From the NCBI GenBank assembly GCA_963794215.1, contig CAWCCQ010000001.1, positions 372,001 to 436,000 of the forward strand: a DNA stretch of 64,000 nucleotides. Direction: 5' to 3'. This DNA is from DATKRB01 sp963794215. Its GTDB lineage: Bacteria > Actinomycetota > Acidimicrobiia > Acidimicrobiales > RAAP-2. Made by a program: the position numbers and the translations under genes. The notes under the pieces are model-generated. The model ran no database searches. It saw nothing but the letters and a program-made list of their open reading frames with translations, and had not been told where the DNA came from. This document shows positions 37,540-47,557 of this stretch, piece after piece (position 1 is the first letter of the stretch; every line of letters begins with the position of its first letter).

Positions 37540-37830
37540 TTAGGCGATACTGGATAGACCCTTCTGGAGATCATCCACGTTCATTACAGGAGCGAAAGTT
37601 ACCTGAGCGTCTAACACCGTGAAGAAGGGCTCGGCAAAGATGGGTATCCCCGACGAATCGGGTAGGTCGAAGACGATGATCGCCGTGCGCTTGCCATCTA
37701 TCGAAGTGAAGTACGTAGCCTCTGGCTTCCACCGCTCTGCCGTTTGTTGTATCAACTTTGGAAGGGAGCCGTCCTGTATTGCCTTGTTGCCCGCACCTAC
37801 GGGGATCAAGATCGTCGCCATCACTCGCAT
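37540..37830 (-). CDS. Conserved small hypothetical protein
   Basis: 96 residues from ATG 37830 (MRVMATILIPVGAGNKAI) with GGAGG about 8 bases upstream. The pattern PEATYFTSIDGKRTAIIVFDL and PFFTVLDAQVTFAPVMNVDDLQKGL suggests a small ferredoxin-like dimeric fold common in actinobacteria. No function is known. Confidence 0.75.
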   Translation of the reverse strand: MRVMATILIPVGAGNKAIQDGSLPKLIQQTAERWKPEATYFTSIDGKRTAIIVFDLPDSSGIPIFAEPFFTVLDAQVTFAPVMNVDDLQKGLSSIA

Positions 37831-38348
37831 CGTGCAACCTCCAGGTTGAGCCTGTTGCGAACCTACGCGAGTCCGATCACTGCCGCCCAGCATCTGCCTG
37901 GTCTGCAAGTGTAGAAATCGCCGGAAATGTCAGAAATCGTACTCTCGGCCCGGAGAAGCTTTTGTCACCCCCTTCCAACGGAGATCGAGAACCACGCGAC
38001 CCCGAGTAAACCCCTCGCCCCTCGACCGCCGGCAAAGACGTCGAAAAGAACATCCAGTCTCCTCCACCCAACAACCGGTGAGTACCAATTGTCAAGGGGC
38101 CGAATCACCGCCACTGATCCTTTAAACCCTAAGAAGCGTGAATCCTTCCTGGGCTGATCCAGCCTCGGCCTAAGAAGAGAAGGAACCGTCGTCGAGGTGT
38201 TCTGCGACCACCGCACACCGCCTGAAGGCCGGTCGGATCGGCGTTACTGACGACGCCGGATAAGTGGTCCAACCGGCAACGATGCGTTTGGCAGTCCCCG
38301 GGGCCGCCCCGGTTGGCTGAGGCCGGCACATATGCGTCCCCACACGCC
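37831..38348. other. Gap without a supported gene
   Basis: About 520 bases between two minus-strand genes, A/T content slightly higher than around it. Nothing recognised. Confidence 0.45.
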
Positions 38349-40793
38349 TCACTCTGCGCGCAATAGCAGAGCCGTCGGAGTTCGAGCGGCCATTACTGCC
38401 GGGAGCGCGGACAACGCGTTACCGGCCACCACCAGACCGAACAGACCGAGGACCAATGCGCCCAAGGGGATTGCCGTGGCCGGTACCACCCCGATCGACG
38501 TTGCAAAGCTGACCCAGACCCAATGCCCGACCGCCAATCCGAGCGCTAGCCCCACGACCGCCGCGATGACCAAGGTCGTGCTGATCTGCCAGATGACGAC
38601 GGCTCGCACCTGCCGACGCGTCAGCCCCAACGACTTCAAGATCGCCAGCTCCCGTCGCCGTCGGCGGGCTCCGCTAAGCACGGTTCCCGCCAAGGAAAGT
38701 AGCACCGCCACCGTAAGTACCACGGCCAGCGTTAGGGGCTGACTGCCCATCTGGGCGTCATTGGCGACCGGCGCGCCGAGCACACGGCCCAGCTGATACA
38801 GCCCTCCTGGTTGGTTATCGGGATCGGCGTCAACAATCCGGTTGACCAGCGGACCGGGCCTGGTGCCTGGCTCGAGATCGATGGCAATGGTGGAGGGCAA
38901 GGCGCTCAAGGAGGCGTCCTCAGGCTGTTGGTGCGAACCGAGGTGCTCGATGGCCAACAACGTGTCCTCCGGGAGCATGGCGCCGCGTCCGAGCGAAACG
39001 TGATCGGTCAATTCCAGCCCGATGGAGGGCAGGGTGACAGTGCCCACGATGGTCATCCGCCGCCTTGTGACGCCAGTTCCAACGACGACCGAGTCGCCGA
39101 TCTGCTTGTCGAGTTGACGAAGGCTGTTCTCTCCGAGCTCAATCTGGTTGGGTCCCTGCAGCGGACTCCCGCTGACCGTCGGTGGCTCAACCGACCCCCT
39201 GCGCGTGGCCAGTCCAAGGACGGGTACAGACTGGCCGTCGATGGGCAACTGAGTGAAGGCGAAGGTCGACCAGCCCCGAACACCCGGCTGATCCGCCATC
39301 AGCTTGCCTAGGTCATATCCCAAGTAGTTCCCGTAACCACCCTGGGCCTGCACGAGCACGTTCCAGTTCCAGCCATAACGAACCGGGTGCGAGACCAAGC
39401 CACTCAGACTTGTGCCGAACACCACTGCGGCGACCGCGGCTGTGACTGCGACCACCGCTCCCAACAGGTTGGCCCGCACGACACCCCGTCGGCGACCCGG
39501 TGGCGGTTCGAGGGCGTAGCGAACTCCGAGAGCAGCCACCGTCGGCACCCCTAGAGAGACCACCGCCCGTGAGACGCCCGAGGGCCGGTCGTCATGGACC
39601 CAGTGTGTCGGGCGCACCGATCGCGAGGCGAGCAACGCCAGCAAGGCCAGCAACAGCACGAGCAGTAGGAGCCCGCCGCCGAGAAGGACGGTGGTGTCGA
39701 ACGCCACGCCCCGCGCCGGATCGAACTGACGCACAGGTCCGACCGGGGCCAACGGTGAGAAGGCCAGGGCACCGGCCACCGCCAGGGCCATTCCGGCGAT
39801 CACTCCGACTGCTCCCTCCAAGCCGCCCGCTACGGCCACCTCGGCGCGGCTCATGCCCAGGGCTCCGAGCAGTTCGAGCTGACTGGCCGAACGATCGAGG
39901 AGCTGGTTCAGGCCTTGGCCGACGAGGATCAGCATGGCGAGCGCAACGAGTGCTCCGAACACGCCGAGGGCGACGGCCTGGGGTCGGATCGCATCTTGGA
40001 CCTGTTGGTGCACGGTATCGAGTCGGCGGATGTCGAATGACGCACCAGGCCCGCCGAGCTCTTCAGCCAGATGAGCCAGGGATGACTGGAGGGCGGGGAT
40101 ACCGGCGGTGCCCTTCGCCAGGCGCATCCCGACCCAGGAGAACTCGACGGCATTACGGTGCTCGGCCTCGGCCGCCAGCGTCGCCGCAGGCGGCAGGACG
40201 GCACCTTGAGTCTGGTCGAACTGGTCGACCAGAGCCGGCGGGATATCTACGATCCCGACGACCCGATAGGAGGAGTACCCGGTACTCACCGGAAACTGGT
40301 CGGCACCGTTCAAGAACTGGTAGGTAACCGTGCCACCAAGGCTCACCCCGAAGAGCCGAGCTATGGCGGGGGTCAGGGCGATCTCGTCGGTGGCATCCAG
40401 TCGGGGCAGTCGACCGCGCAGAACGGTCATGGTGTCCTGGGTGAAGAACGCCCCGTGATACGTCCCATCGAGGGCGTCGGTCAGAAAGGCGTCGTCCACC
40501 CGACCGTGGACGACCGGATTGGCGTTCAGACCCAACCAAGCCGCACTGCTGCGGACGCCCCGTAGTCCACTGACCTTGGCGATCACCGATGTACCGGGCA
40601 GCGGGATGTTGACCAGGACGTCGCTCGACTTGATGGAACTCAGGTACCTCCCGTAGGCGGATTCGGTCCGACGGGCCCCAGCAAGGGCGCCAAGGGCCAC
40701 CGCGCCAAGAATGCCGCAGAGGAGGACCACGACCAACGTGGGCCGCCAGGTGCGCCGCCGAACCGCTCGCCACCAATAGAGGACCGCCGCCAT
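38349..40793 (-). CDS. FtsX-type ABC transporter permease (no adjacent ATPase)
   Basis: 814 residues. An N-terminal membrane segment (about 18-40), a large extracytoplasmic domain, a bundle near 260-400 with MILVGQGLNQLLDRSASQLE, GALGMSRAEVAVAGGLEGAV and GLLLLVLLLALLALLASRSV, another N-segment near 445-465, a second extracytoplasmic domain and a final bundle (700-814) with RRRRELAILKSLGLTRRQVRAV and the ending VMAARTPTALLLRAE. This is the duplicated FtsX layout of MacB/LolC-like lipid or peptide mechanotransmission transporters. The ATPase partner is not next to it; the nearest is at 55739. Confidence 0.88.
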   Translation of the reverse strand: MAAVLYWWRAVRRRTWRPTLVVVLLCGILGAVALGALAGARRTESAYGRYLSSIKSSDVLVNIPLPGTSVIAKVSGLRGVRSSAAWLGLNANPVVHGRVDDAFLTDALDGTYHGAFFTQDTMTVLRGRLPRLDATDEIALTPAIARLFGVSLGGTVTYQFLNGADQFPVSTGYSSYRVVGIVDIPPALVDQFDQTQGAVLPPAATLAAEAEHRNAVEFSWVGMRLAKGTAGIPALQSSLAHLAEELGGPGASFDIRRLDTVHQQVQDAIRPQAVALGVFGALVALAMLILVGQGLNQLLDRSASQLELLGALGMSRAEVAVAGGLEGAVGVIAGMALAVAGALAFSPLAPVGPVRQFDPARGVAFDTTVLLGGGLLLLVLLLALLALLASRSVRPTHWVHDDRPSGVSRAVVSLGVPTVAALGVRYALEPPPGRRRGVVRANLLGAVVAVTAAVAAVVFGTSLSGLVSHPVRYGWNWNVLVQAQGGYGNYLGYDLGKLMADQPGVRGWSTFAFTQLPIDGQSVPVLGLATRRGSVEPPTVSGSPLQGPNQIELGENSLRQLDKQIGDSVVVGTGVTRRRMTIVGTVTLPSIGLELTDHVSLGRGAMLPEDTLLAIEHLGSHQQPEDASLSALPSTIAIDLEPGTRPGPLVNRIVDADPDNQPGGLYQLGRVLGAPVANDAQMGSQPLTLAVVLTVAVLLSLAGTVLSGARRRRRELAILKSLGLTRRQVRAVVIWQISTTLVIAAVVGLALGLAVGHWVWVSFATSIGVVPATAIPLGALVLGLFGLVVAGNALSALPAVMAARTPTALLLRAE

Positions 40794-41312
40794 GCCGCCT
40801 CGGTACCCCGAGATAGTGCTGTTGATCGTCTCTTCTCTCTCCTTGTCGTCGGGATCCCTGCCCGTCGTTACTGTGCCCGGGCATACCGCCTCGGATTGGA
40901 TTTGTCCTCCCGGCCGCCTGCCTGAGCTGCTAGTTGTGTCGCGGCACGGTCTCAGGGAGTCGCTCGTTCTCAGTCCCGATGATGCAGGGTCTTTCGGGGA
41001 TCGACAAGGGTGCTAACCGGCGACCGAAGGTGGGGGTAGCTTCCCGGGGGCCCTCGTGGCCAATGCGTCGTCATTTGCCATCTGACGCTGAGTCCATTCA
41101 CGCGTGGTGCTATCACTAGGCCTTCTAATCGGGGTATCTCCTCAGTGGATTGGAGGAAGGTTCACCACACTTCGAAAAGGGAGCCGCGTTCGTTCCCGTC
41201 CAGCACAAGGAGATGGCATCTTGAGTCACACGGCAGCTCGTCATCGGGGGTTGGCTTGTCCGTGCCAGTCGCCGCCCTCCCGGTACCCAGGTTGTTCGAA
41301 CAGCGACCGCTC
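40794..41312. other. Gap without a supported gene
   Basis: Contains the promoter region of the minus-strand permease; the open frame of the next gene extends into it without similarity. Confidence 0.4.
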
Positions 41313-41801
41313 ATGTGTCGCAGACCGAGTGACCGCGGGCGGATCGTCAGCGCCGACCGCGGCAGCCGCGTCGTTCAATGTGCGGCGCTCGGGTTTGCCT
41401 GTGCGACCGTGTACAACAGTGCCGTGGCGATCCGGGAGAACCTGCCTGGGGAACCGCTCGGCATCGGTGTCCCTTTGTCGGTCCCCAATACAATCCTGGT
41501 GGGACGGGGGCCTGCGGTGGCCGCGCCATGGTCCATGCCGCTCGTGGGACTCCTGGCCGCCTCTAGTCAGTTGCAAAATCGAAAAGGACAGTGGTCGGGC
41601 CTGGTCTGTGTCGGGCTGGGCGTGGCGGGCGTCGTGGGCATCCTTCTGGAACCCAATACCTACCGGGCAACGACCTGGGCCCGGTCCACTCGCCGGGCCG
41701 TCCTTCTCCATTTTGGAACCTGCCTAACGCTCGCCGGTGCTGGGCTGCGGCACGCCGTTGCTGGACATCCGGGGATGGTGCGAAAACGAACCAGAGAATA
41801 G
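41313..41801 (+). CDS. Hypothetical membrane protein
   Basis: About 162 residues if ATG 41313 (MCRRPSDRGRIVSADRGS) is used. Hydrophobic stretches GFACATVYNSAVAI, APWSMPLVGLLAASS, SGLVCVGLGVAGVVGILLE and LLHFGTCLTLAGAGLRHAV suggest three or four membrane helices. The frame is open from 41145 but the upstream part is charged and low in protein-like character. No family recognised. Confidence 0.5.
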   Translation: MCRRPSDRGRIVSADRGSRVVQCAALGFACATVYNSAVAIRENLPGEPLGIGVPLSVPNTILVGRGPAVAAPWSMPLVGLLAASSQLQNRKGQWSGLVCVGLGVAGVVGILLEPNTYRATTWARSTRRAVLLHFGTCLTLAGAGLRHAVAGHPGMVRKRTRE

Positions 41802-42109
41802 ACCCAACTCTAGGATGGCGACCTGCGGGAAACGGGATGCAGCCGCCCGCTGAACTATCTGAACGTCGCCCGCCCCGGTGTCTGCGAAGCGCCACGGAGC
41901 TTTTAGGCTACCCCTCCCGACCCCGTGAGATCGGTCCCACCACAAGCGAGGCCTCTGCCTACATCGAACAAGTACGAGCTACTGACGGCCGACAATCAAC
42001 CCTTATCGATCGCGATAACTAGCTTTCATAGAGGGCCATTATTACACCCGATAGTTTCTATAATGCTGAATGCAGGCGATAAGAACTGGTTACTGCCGTG
42101 CGATATGGA
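41802..42109. other. Gap without a supported gene
   Basis: About 300 bases; A/T-rich around 42000-42070. Nothing recognised. Confidence 0.4.
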
Positions 42110-42293
42110 GTGGCTATCGCCGTCCCTGCGCTGCTTCCGCCGCTCGGTCGCCTCGACTGCCTCGGCGGTGCCGAGGATGATCTAGAAAGACCTAGGGCAG
42201 GCCCTCGGTGATTTCCAGGGTGACGTCGACCCCGGCTTCGGCTGCTCTGGCCAGGCGCATGGAATCGCTGAGTAGCAGGTCGGCGGGAACTAC
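42110..42293 (-). pseudogene. Remnant of an HSL-family alpha/beta hydrolase (C-terminal end only)
   Basis: On the minus strand, VVPADLLLSDSMRLARAAEAGVDVTLEITEGLP matches, in two short overlapping parts, the strand-helix-strand before the catalytic His of hormone-sensitive-lipase-type esterases; the following ILGTAEAVEATER is in another frame. A stop codon (TAG) stands where HVF would follow. The upstream 250 residues are absent because a DMT transporter gene starts its 3' end at 42309. Confidence 0.5.
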
Positions 42294-42308
42294 TTACATC
42301 GGCCGGCG

Positions 42309-43160
42309 TCAGGGGGCGGGATCCATCGTCGCCGGTGCGGAGAGCGCGAGCACGGTCACGGCGACGCACATGGCGGCGAACGCGAACGACCCGACGGCGA
42401 GCTGGACGACATGGGGGGTGAAGGTCTCCCCGAAGATCCAGACGCTCAACGCGATACTGACGACGGGATCGACGATGACGATGAACGGCTGCGAGATGCT
42501 GAGCGGGCCGACATGAAGGGCTGCCTGATCTAAGAACTCTGCCGCCAGCGCGGCGGTGGCCAGCGCGTAGACCGGCCAGTGGGTGAGCATGCCCAACACT
42601 CCGAATTGCGTCAGTGTGTCGGTCGTCGCCTTGATGAAGGTGGCCACGAGTGCCCAGAGCATCGAAGTCGCGGCTCCCAACAATGCCGCCCGCCTCCCCG
42701 GCGAGCCCTTACGCCCGAGCAGCGCCAGCAGAGCCGCCGTACCGACCACCGCCGCAGTGGCCGACGCCCATGCCTTGCTGGTAGGCAGGGCGCTCCCACC
42801 GCTTGGCTCGGCCATGGCGAGGAACAACGTCAGCGAGACGCAAGTGAGCGCTGCTGCCCACCAGGTGATGGGCCTTATCGACTGGTGGAGCCACAGCCAC
42901 CGTAGGACCAACGCAAAGACGAGCTCGGTGACCAGAAGGGGCTGCACCAACGAAATCGCCCCGTTGTGGAGGGCAATGGCCTGAAAGACGAACGATCCGG
43001 CCACCGCCACCCAACCGAGGAGCCACAACGGGTTCGACAGCAGATAGCGGACGAAGTGCCAGCCCTTGGAATGCTGGGGATCGCCGATGCTGGCAACGTG
43101 CTGCATGACAACGTTGAGAGCATTGGAGAACGCCGCCAACAGAGCAAACAGCAGTGCCAC
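42309..43160 (-). CDS. DMT-superfamily (EamA-like) transporter
   Basis: 283 residues from GTG 43160, preceded by GGAGG; the open frame reaches 43349 but that part is not hydrophobic. Nine to ten membrane helices can be placed, starting VALLFALLAAFSNALNVVMQ and including NPLWLLGWVAVAGSFVFQAI and FLDQAALHVGPLSISQPFIV. Typical of EamA-type small-molecule exporters. Substrate unknown. Confidence 0.85.
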   Translation of the reverse strand: MALLFALLAAFSNALNVVMQHVASIGDPQHSKGWHFVRYLLSNPLWLLGWVAVAGSFVFQAIALHNGAISLVQPLLVTELVFALVLRWLWLHQSIRPITWWAAALTCVSLTLFLAMAEPSGGSALPTSKAWASATAAVVGTAALLALLGRKGSPGRRAALLGAATSMLWALVATFIKATTDTLTQFGVLGMLTHWPVYALATAALAAEFLDQAALHVGPLSISQPFIVIVDPVVSIALSVWIFGETFTPHVVQLAVGSFAFAAMCVAVTVLALSAPATMDPAP

Positions 43161-43587
43161 GGTCCAAGCCTCCTCGTGTCGTGCGTATGGGGTGGTGCCT
43201 TTGGCCAGAATGGCGCTGCCCTGCCGTCGCGCGCCGTCCGCACCATTGCTCGGTCGCGGCGAACCCCTCCCGCACCGCACGATAATCGGTGTCTCCGAGC
43301 AACGAGCGTGACGCGGGTCAAGCGTCACCCCCTCAATGATCTCCGCCACCTGTGCGCCCGGCCGAAAAGGTCAATATCCAGGTCGCCATCACATCTCTAC
43401 CGCCTGCCGTCCACGTTCAAGGCGCCCGCGGCGAAAATGGCCGAAGGTCCTGCGTGCCGAGTCGGTGCCTAGAACAACGATCCTTCGTTCGCCGAATCGC
43501 CATCGAGCGAGAGATCCCGCCGTGGATGACTCCTGGCCGCTCAGGTGCGGGTGACCTATATTCGTACCGTTCCGACCTGGGAGAGGC
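43161..43587. other. Gap: divergent promoter region
   Basis: Between the minus-strand DMT gene and the plus-strand acetyltransferase. No gene seen. Confidence 0.45.
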
Positions 43588-44082
43588 GTGAGACAGTCCC
43601 TGCCGTTCACCGTGACGCCCGCACTACCTTCTGATCCTCAAGTTCAGCGAATGCTTTGGGTGTACTTCGACGAACTCGTCGCCCGCTATCAGGGTCGACC
43701 TGCCACTGAGAAGGAAATCCGGGAGTCGTTGCTGGAGGCCCCGAGCGACGATCTGGCGGATCCGACGGGCGTGCTTCTGCTCGGGAGACTAGGGTCCGCT
43801 CCAGTGGGTTGTGTTGGGATGCGCTTCCTTCCTCGTCATGTCGGGCAGGTGACGAGGATGTTCGTCATGGTGTCCGAGCGGCGTCAAGGGTTTGGATTGA
43901 GACTCCTCGATGAACTTGAAACGGTCGCCCGCAACCGAGGGACCACGCGGCTTGAGCTCGACACAAGAGATGATCTGGTGGAGGCACGTCGACTCTACGA
44001 GCGGCACGGGTTCGGGGAGGTCCCGGCATTCAACGCTGGGCGCTACGCAGAGCACTGGTTCGTCAAGAACCTCCAAGGGTGA
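43588..44082 (+). CDS. GNAT-family N-acetyltransferase
   Basis: 164 residues. VGCVGMRFLPRHVGQVTRMFV is the central sheet and VSERRQGFGLRLLDELETVA the acetyl-CoA pyrophosphate loop (R/Q-x-x-G-x-G). The end LYERHGFGEVPAFN is the usual C-terminal motif. Start at GTG 43588. Substrate unknown. Confidence 0.88.
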   Translation: MRQSLPFTVTPALPSDPQVQRMLWVYFDELVARYQGRPATEKEIRESLLEAPSDDLADPTGVLLLGRLGSAPVGCVGMRFLPRHVGQVTRMFVMVSERRQGFGLRLLDELETVARNRGTTRLELDTRDDLVEARRLYERHGFGEVPAFNAGRYAEHWFVKNLQG

Positions 44083-44092
44083 CTCACGCTTA

Positions 44093-44123
44093 GCTGCTTC
44101 TCCTCGGGCAAATCGGAAGCAGC
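44093..44123 (+). terminator. Inverted repeat after the acetyltransferase gene
   Basis: GCTGCTTC at 44093-44100 and GAAGCAGC at 44116-44123 form a perfect 8-bp stem with a 15-base loop, 10 bases after the stop. There is no T run. Confidence 0.4.
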
Positions 44124-45240
44124 AGACCCGGAGCATCAGGTTCTCGGCGCACCCTCTTTCGGAGCCCGTTAATGGGCGACTGCGGCAGGATGGACCAACG
44201 ATGACCGCTGCTAGCCGCGCGACACTCACCAGGCCAGCCATCGCCAACTGCTCCGCTCCGCCGGCGTCGTCTGGAAGCCTTTCGGACGCGCAATTCCTCG
44301 GCCGTAGCCCGGGGGTTGCCGCGAAGTGGCGATAAGGACACAACGACGCAAATACCAACGCGGTCAGTGTAAACGTCCATCAGACACACCGATGAGACGA
44401 AGCTTGGGTCTAAGTAAACGACCCGCCAACACAGAGAGACTATCTCGTGGATGGCTGGACTGGGCCGACGCCATGATCGGCTCGGCGGGCCCACCACTTG
44501 GCGCCGGTGGCGTGACGTCGAAATCGAGCTTCGTGATTCGACGCCTCCTGGACGCCGTCCGTCGACCGCTTCATGATGGCGAACGATTCGACCAACGTTG
44601 ACAACCGCGGCGACGTACTCGGTTACCCCCGGATTCGCGATCCCCGACGGGCCGGCCATGCCGGGACCCGTCGGTCCCAACCCTTCACTCACCATTGCCA
44701 CTCGGGCCGATCATGAACTCGGCCTCTTCGTAGATTTAGAGTTCCCTACCGCTCACGAGCTTCACTGGAACCGAGCGCCATGGCAACGCCATCCGCCGCA
44801 GAACGTGGTTTCGGACCAATGGCGACTCAGCCCGACCGGGTCGGGCGTCGCGCCCCGACCTCGAGTGTCTCAGCTCCCCCGAGGTCGCGGTGTCGCGGCA
44901 CTCGGCGGTGTCGGGATCGATCTGGGCGGTGCTCAGATGCTCGAGCGGTGGCTTGATACATCCCATCTATCTAGCCTTGATACATCCCATCTACCTGGCA
45001 TTGTGGTTGCCGCCTTGTCGCTTTTCGGTTGCATCTGTCAACAGCCATTGACTGATTCGTTCGTGGGGGTAGCATGCGACGGAGCTTGACATGTGGGTTC
45101 CGGGCACAAGGACTCACGTCGGGTTTGGTCGATGGGTCTGTCTTAGCCTGCCATCTACGTAATATGCATTAAAGAATGGGCGTTGAAGATCAGCTCCCAT
45201 CTAACGTGGGAGTCGTTCCCCATCGAAAGGTGGACTCGCC
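44124..45240. other. Long gap without a supported gene
   Basis: About 1.1 kb. Frames such as plus 44598-45089 and minus 44090-44701 have no recognisable domain, ribosome site or start context. It holds a 24-bp tandem repeat at 44952-44999 and the promoter region of the next gene. Confidence 0.45.
44952..44999 (+). repeat. 24-bp tandem repeat, two copies
   Basis: CTTGATACATCCCATCTA followed by TCTAGC in copy 1 (44952-44975) and CCTGGC in copy 2 (44976-44999); two mismatches. Confidence 0.8.
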
Positions 45241-46317
45241 GTGCCCTTGGAGACCACGCACACCTCTCACATTCGAGCGCTGTTGGCCATCGTCCTGGCC
45301 CTGCTGCTGACCGGCGTGGCAATCGCCATTATCGGTTCTGACCAGTCCAACCAAGCTGCCTCGAAGAGGGTGTCGCTCGTGCAGTTCTCCCACCACCATT
45401 TGCGATCGGACACCGGCACACCGAGCACCGACGGGCGCGGCAGTTCGGGTGTCAAGGGCGGTTCCGGTTCAGGCGGTACGTCAGGCACTGGCGGGAGCGG
45501 CGGTTCCGGCAAGGGTGGCAGTTCCGGTTCAGGAGTCTCCGTCGGTGGATCCACCACAACGTCTTCGACCACATCTTCGACCACGTCTTCGACCACATCT
45601 TCGACCACGTCGACAACGACGACCATGGCAACGACCCAACCTTCAGGGACATGTACAACGTCTGCTCAGGACGGTCACTGCCCCTTCTCGGCGGTGCCAT
45701 ACATCGTCGGAGCGAATTCGACCCCGTGGGTGGACCAGAATGTTTGGTCAGGCAGCAGCAGCTATCAACAGACCCTATATGCGACCGCTCCAAATGACTG
45801 GTACGTCACGGCTAACGCCAACACCAACTTTGGCGGAGTCCAAACCTACCCAAACACTGGGTTCGACATGACGGGGACAGTGGACAGCGACTCGTCCATC
45901 ACATCGTCGTGGAGTGTCACGATCCCAACCAATGAGACGACAGCCGGATGGGCGGCATATGACCTGTGGTTTAACAACTGGAACGATGAGGTAATGATTC
46001 AGACCGACCTGACGGTCCCAAGCAATGGCGACTACGACTGTAACGCCGTCGCAACTGCAACCTTCAGTGGCATGCCTTGGCACTTGTGCGTGTTCGGCTC
46101 GGAGCGAGTTTGGAAGCCCGGCACCTCTGACGCAGATTTGCTCAACCAACCTTCGGGCAGTATTGACGTGAAAGCCATGCTCACCTGGATGGAGACAAAC
46201 GGCTACCTGCCCGCTGGCAGCACATGGACTGCTGGCAGTTTCGGCTTTGAGATTTGCGACACGCATGGCGTGACGGAGACATTCACGGTCAACAACTTCT
46301 CATGGGACACTCAGTAA
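45241..46317 (+). CDS. Membrane-anchored GH12-like (endoglucanase-type) protein
   Basis: 358 residues. A signal anchor at about 12-33 (ALLAIVLALLLTGVAIAII), a Gly/Ser-rich then Thr/Ser linker (about 65-135), and a beta-sandwich catalytic region from about 140. It contains AAYDLWFNNWNDEVMIQTD, where the Glu of DEVMI corresponds to the nucleophile of GH12 enzymes, and the second catalytic Glu is placed in GFEICDTHGVTETF. GH12 enzymes cleave beta-1,4-glucans or xyloglucan. No membrane-leaving cleavage site was decided, so it may be surface-bound. The start GTG 45241 follows GAAAGGTGG. Confidence 0.7.
   Translation: MPLETTHTSHIRALLAIVLALLLTGVAIAIIGSDQSNQAASKRVSLVQFSHHHLRSDTGTPSTDGRGSSGVKGGSGSGGTSGTGGSGGSGKGGSSGSGVSVGGSTTTSSTTSSTTSSTTSSTTSTTTTMATTQPSGTCTTSAQDGHCPFSAVPYIVGANSTPWVDQNVWSGSSSYQQTLYATAPNDWYVTANANTNFGGVQTYPNTGFDMTGTVDSDSSITSSWSVTIPTNETTAGWAAYDLWFNNWNDEVMIQTDLTVPSNGDYDCNAVATATFSGMPWHLCVFGSERVWKPGTSDADLLNQPSGSIDVKAMLTWMETNGYLPAGSTWTAGSFGFEICDTHGVTETFTVNNFSWDTQ
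45556..45603 (+). repeat. 12-bp coding tandem repeat (TTSS units)
   Basis: Four units of ACC/ACA-AC(A/G)-TCT-TCG, alternating ACA and ACG in the second codon so that a 24-bp period is also present. They encode the Thr-Thr-Ser-Ser linker. Confidence 0.85.
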
Positions 46318-46995
46318 TGCTGGGGGCTCGGAAGGTTTGAAGCGCCCTGGGGGCTCTCGAACTTGGGAGTGTGGGAGCCATGGGAGAGAGGAGGCTCCCT
46401 CAGAATCAGTGTCCGCCCGAACTGCATGAGCGGGCTCATCTCTGTCGGACCACGGGTAGAACAACCCACCAAGGCGCACTCGGGCGGTGAGCAAGCGCTA
46501 CGCCCTGGCTCTCTGTCGGAGCGTCAGGAAGACGGTCGTGGTCGCAATGATCGGTTAGGGATGGACACAAAGCGATCCCTGTGGATCGCGCTATTACCGC
46601 GCGCAAGAATCCTATTGTCGCCTGCCCGCGGCGACGGTCGTGTTCTCGTTTGCCGCCGCGCATGCGGTGACAACAGGCATCACTGGTTGATGGGGCACGA
46701 CAATCCGTCCCTTCGATCGGCGCTGCAAGTGCCGATTGTCGCCGGAAGCGACAAAAACGTCGACGGCTGGAACGATCAGCTGGCCATAGGTCCTTGTTGG
46801 GGTCCAGAATTGAAGCCGCCAGAGACCCGAGCGCCGGATGCAATCGCCACGAAGACGCCATCATCGGACTCCAATGCTCCTGAGTCCCCCCCTCCCCCGG
46901 CACTTCATCGAATGTTCGCTGTCGGGGCTAGCCAGTGATCTGGGCACACTCGCGGCGGGAGAAGACTGACGTCGCAGAGCCTATTCGGGGGACAG
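46318..46995. other. Gap without a supported gene
   Basis: About 680 bases. A plus-strand frame at 46363-46938 is open but Arg/Pro-rich, without domain or ribosome site; not accepted. Confidence 0.45.
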
Positions 46996-47460
46996 TCAGT
47001 ACTCGTTCTTGAGGACGAAGAAGGACCCGCGAATAGTTCCGGCAAGTTTCGATTTTTGTCTCGCGAACTTGAACCTCGAGGCCAGCTCCGCGGGGATTTC
47101 CATCCCTTCGGAGAGTTTGAACCCCACCGCCCGCTTCCCGCCGGCGTCGACGGTGTACATCACGTTGATCGAGAGGCCGCTCTCGTAGAAGACATAGGTC
47201 ATTCGGATGTTCTCGACCTGGAACGCCGTAGCCTCAAGCGGGAGAGACGAGATGACAATGTCGCGCTCTTCTTTGAGGATCCGATGAACCCAGTCGATGG
47301 CCGTCTTGGCATCGCTCGCAGCCTCCACCGTAAAGACGTAGTCGTACTTGTTCTTGAAGTAGCGGGCCTCGTTGGCCCGCAGACCAGCGAGCGCGGCCGC
47401 GACCGGCGAAGACTCCAGGCCGACGGTCGAGACGACATTGAAATCCACGGTGTAGGGCAT
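46996..47460 (-). CDS. Conserved hypothetical protein
   Basis: 154 residues from ATG 47460 (MPYTVDFNVVSTVGLESSPV) with GGAGCG upstream. Balanced composition, with RILKEERDIVISSLPLEATA and IRMTYVFYESGLSINVMYTV as central strands, shows it is a real protein. No family recognised. Confidence 0.6.
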   Translation of the reverse strand: MPYTVDFNVVSTVGLESSPVAAALAGLRANEARYFKNKYDYVFTVEAASDAKTAIDWVHRILKEERDIVISSLPLEATAFQVENIRMTYVFYESGLSINVMYTVDAGGKRAVGFKLSEGMEIPAELASRFKFARQKSKLAGTIRGSFFVLKNEY

Positions 47461-47557
47461 AACACGCTCCTCAGCCCGGCCAGTTGGGTCCGTTGGCGTC
47501 CGCAGATTACCTCAGCCATAGGGTCCCTCGGAGACCTCCCGTCACCTCTCCGAGGGC

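Noticed and set aside
44952..44999. Start of a CRISPR array
   Set aside because: Only two adjacent copies and no spacers; no cas genes in the window.
44598..45089. Open frame of 163 codons, plus strand
   Set aside because: Low protein-like character and it includes the 24-bp tandem repeat; no family or ribosome site.
46363..46938. Open frame of 191 codons on the plus strand
   Set aside because: Arg/Pro-rich, no domain, no ribosome site, and placed between two clear genes without operon context; looks like a chance open frame in GC-rich DNA.
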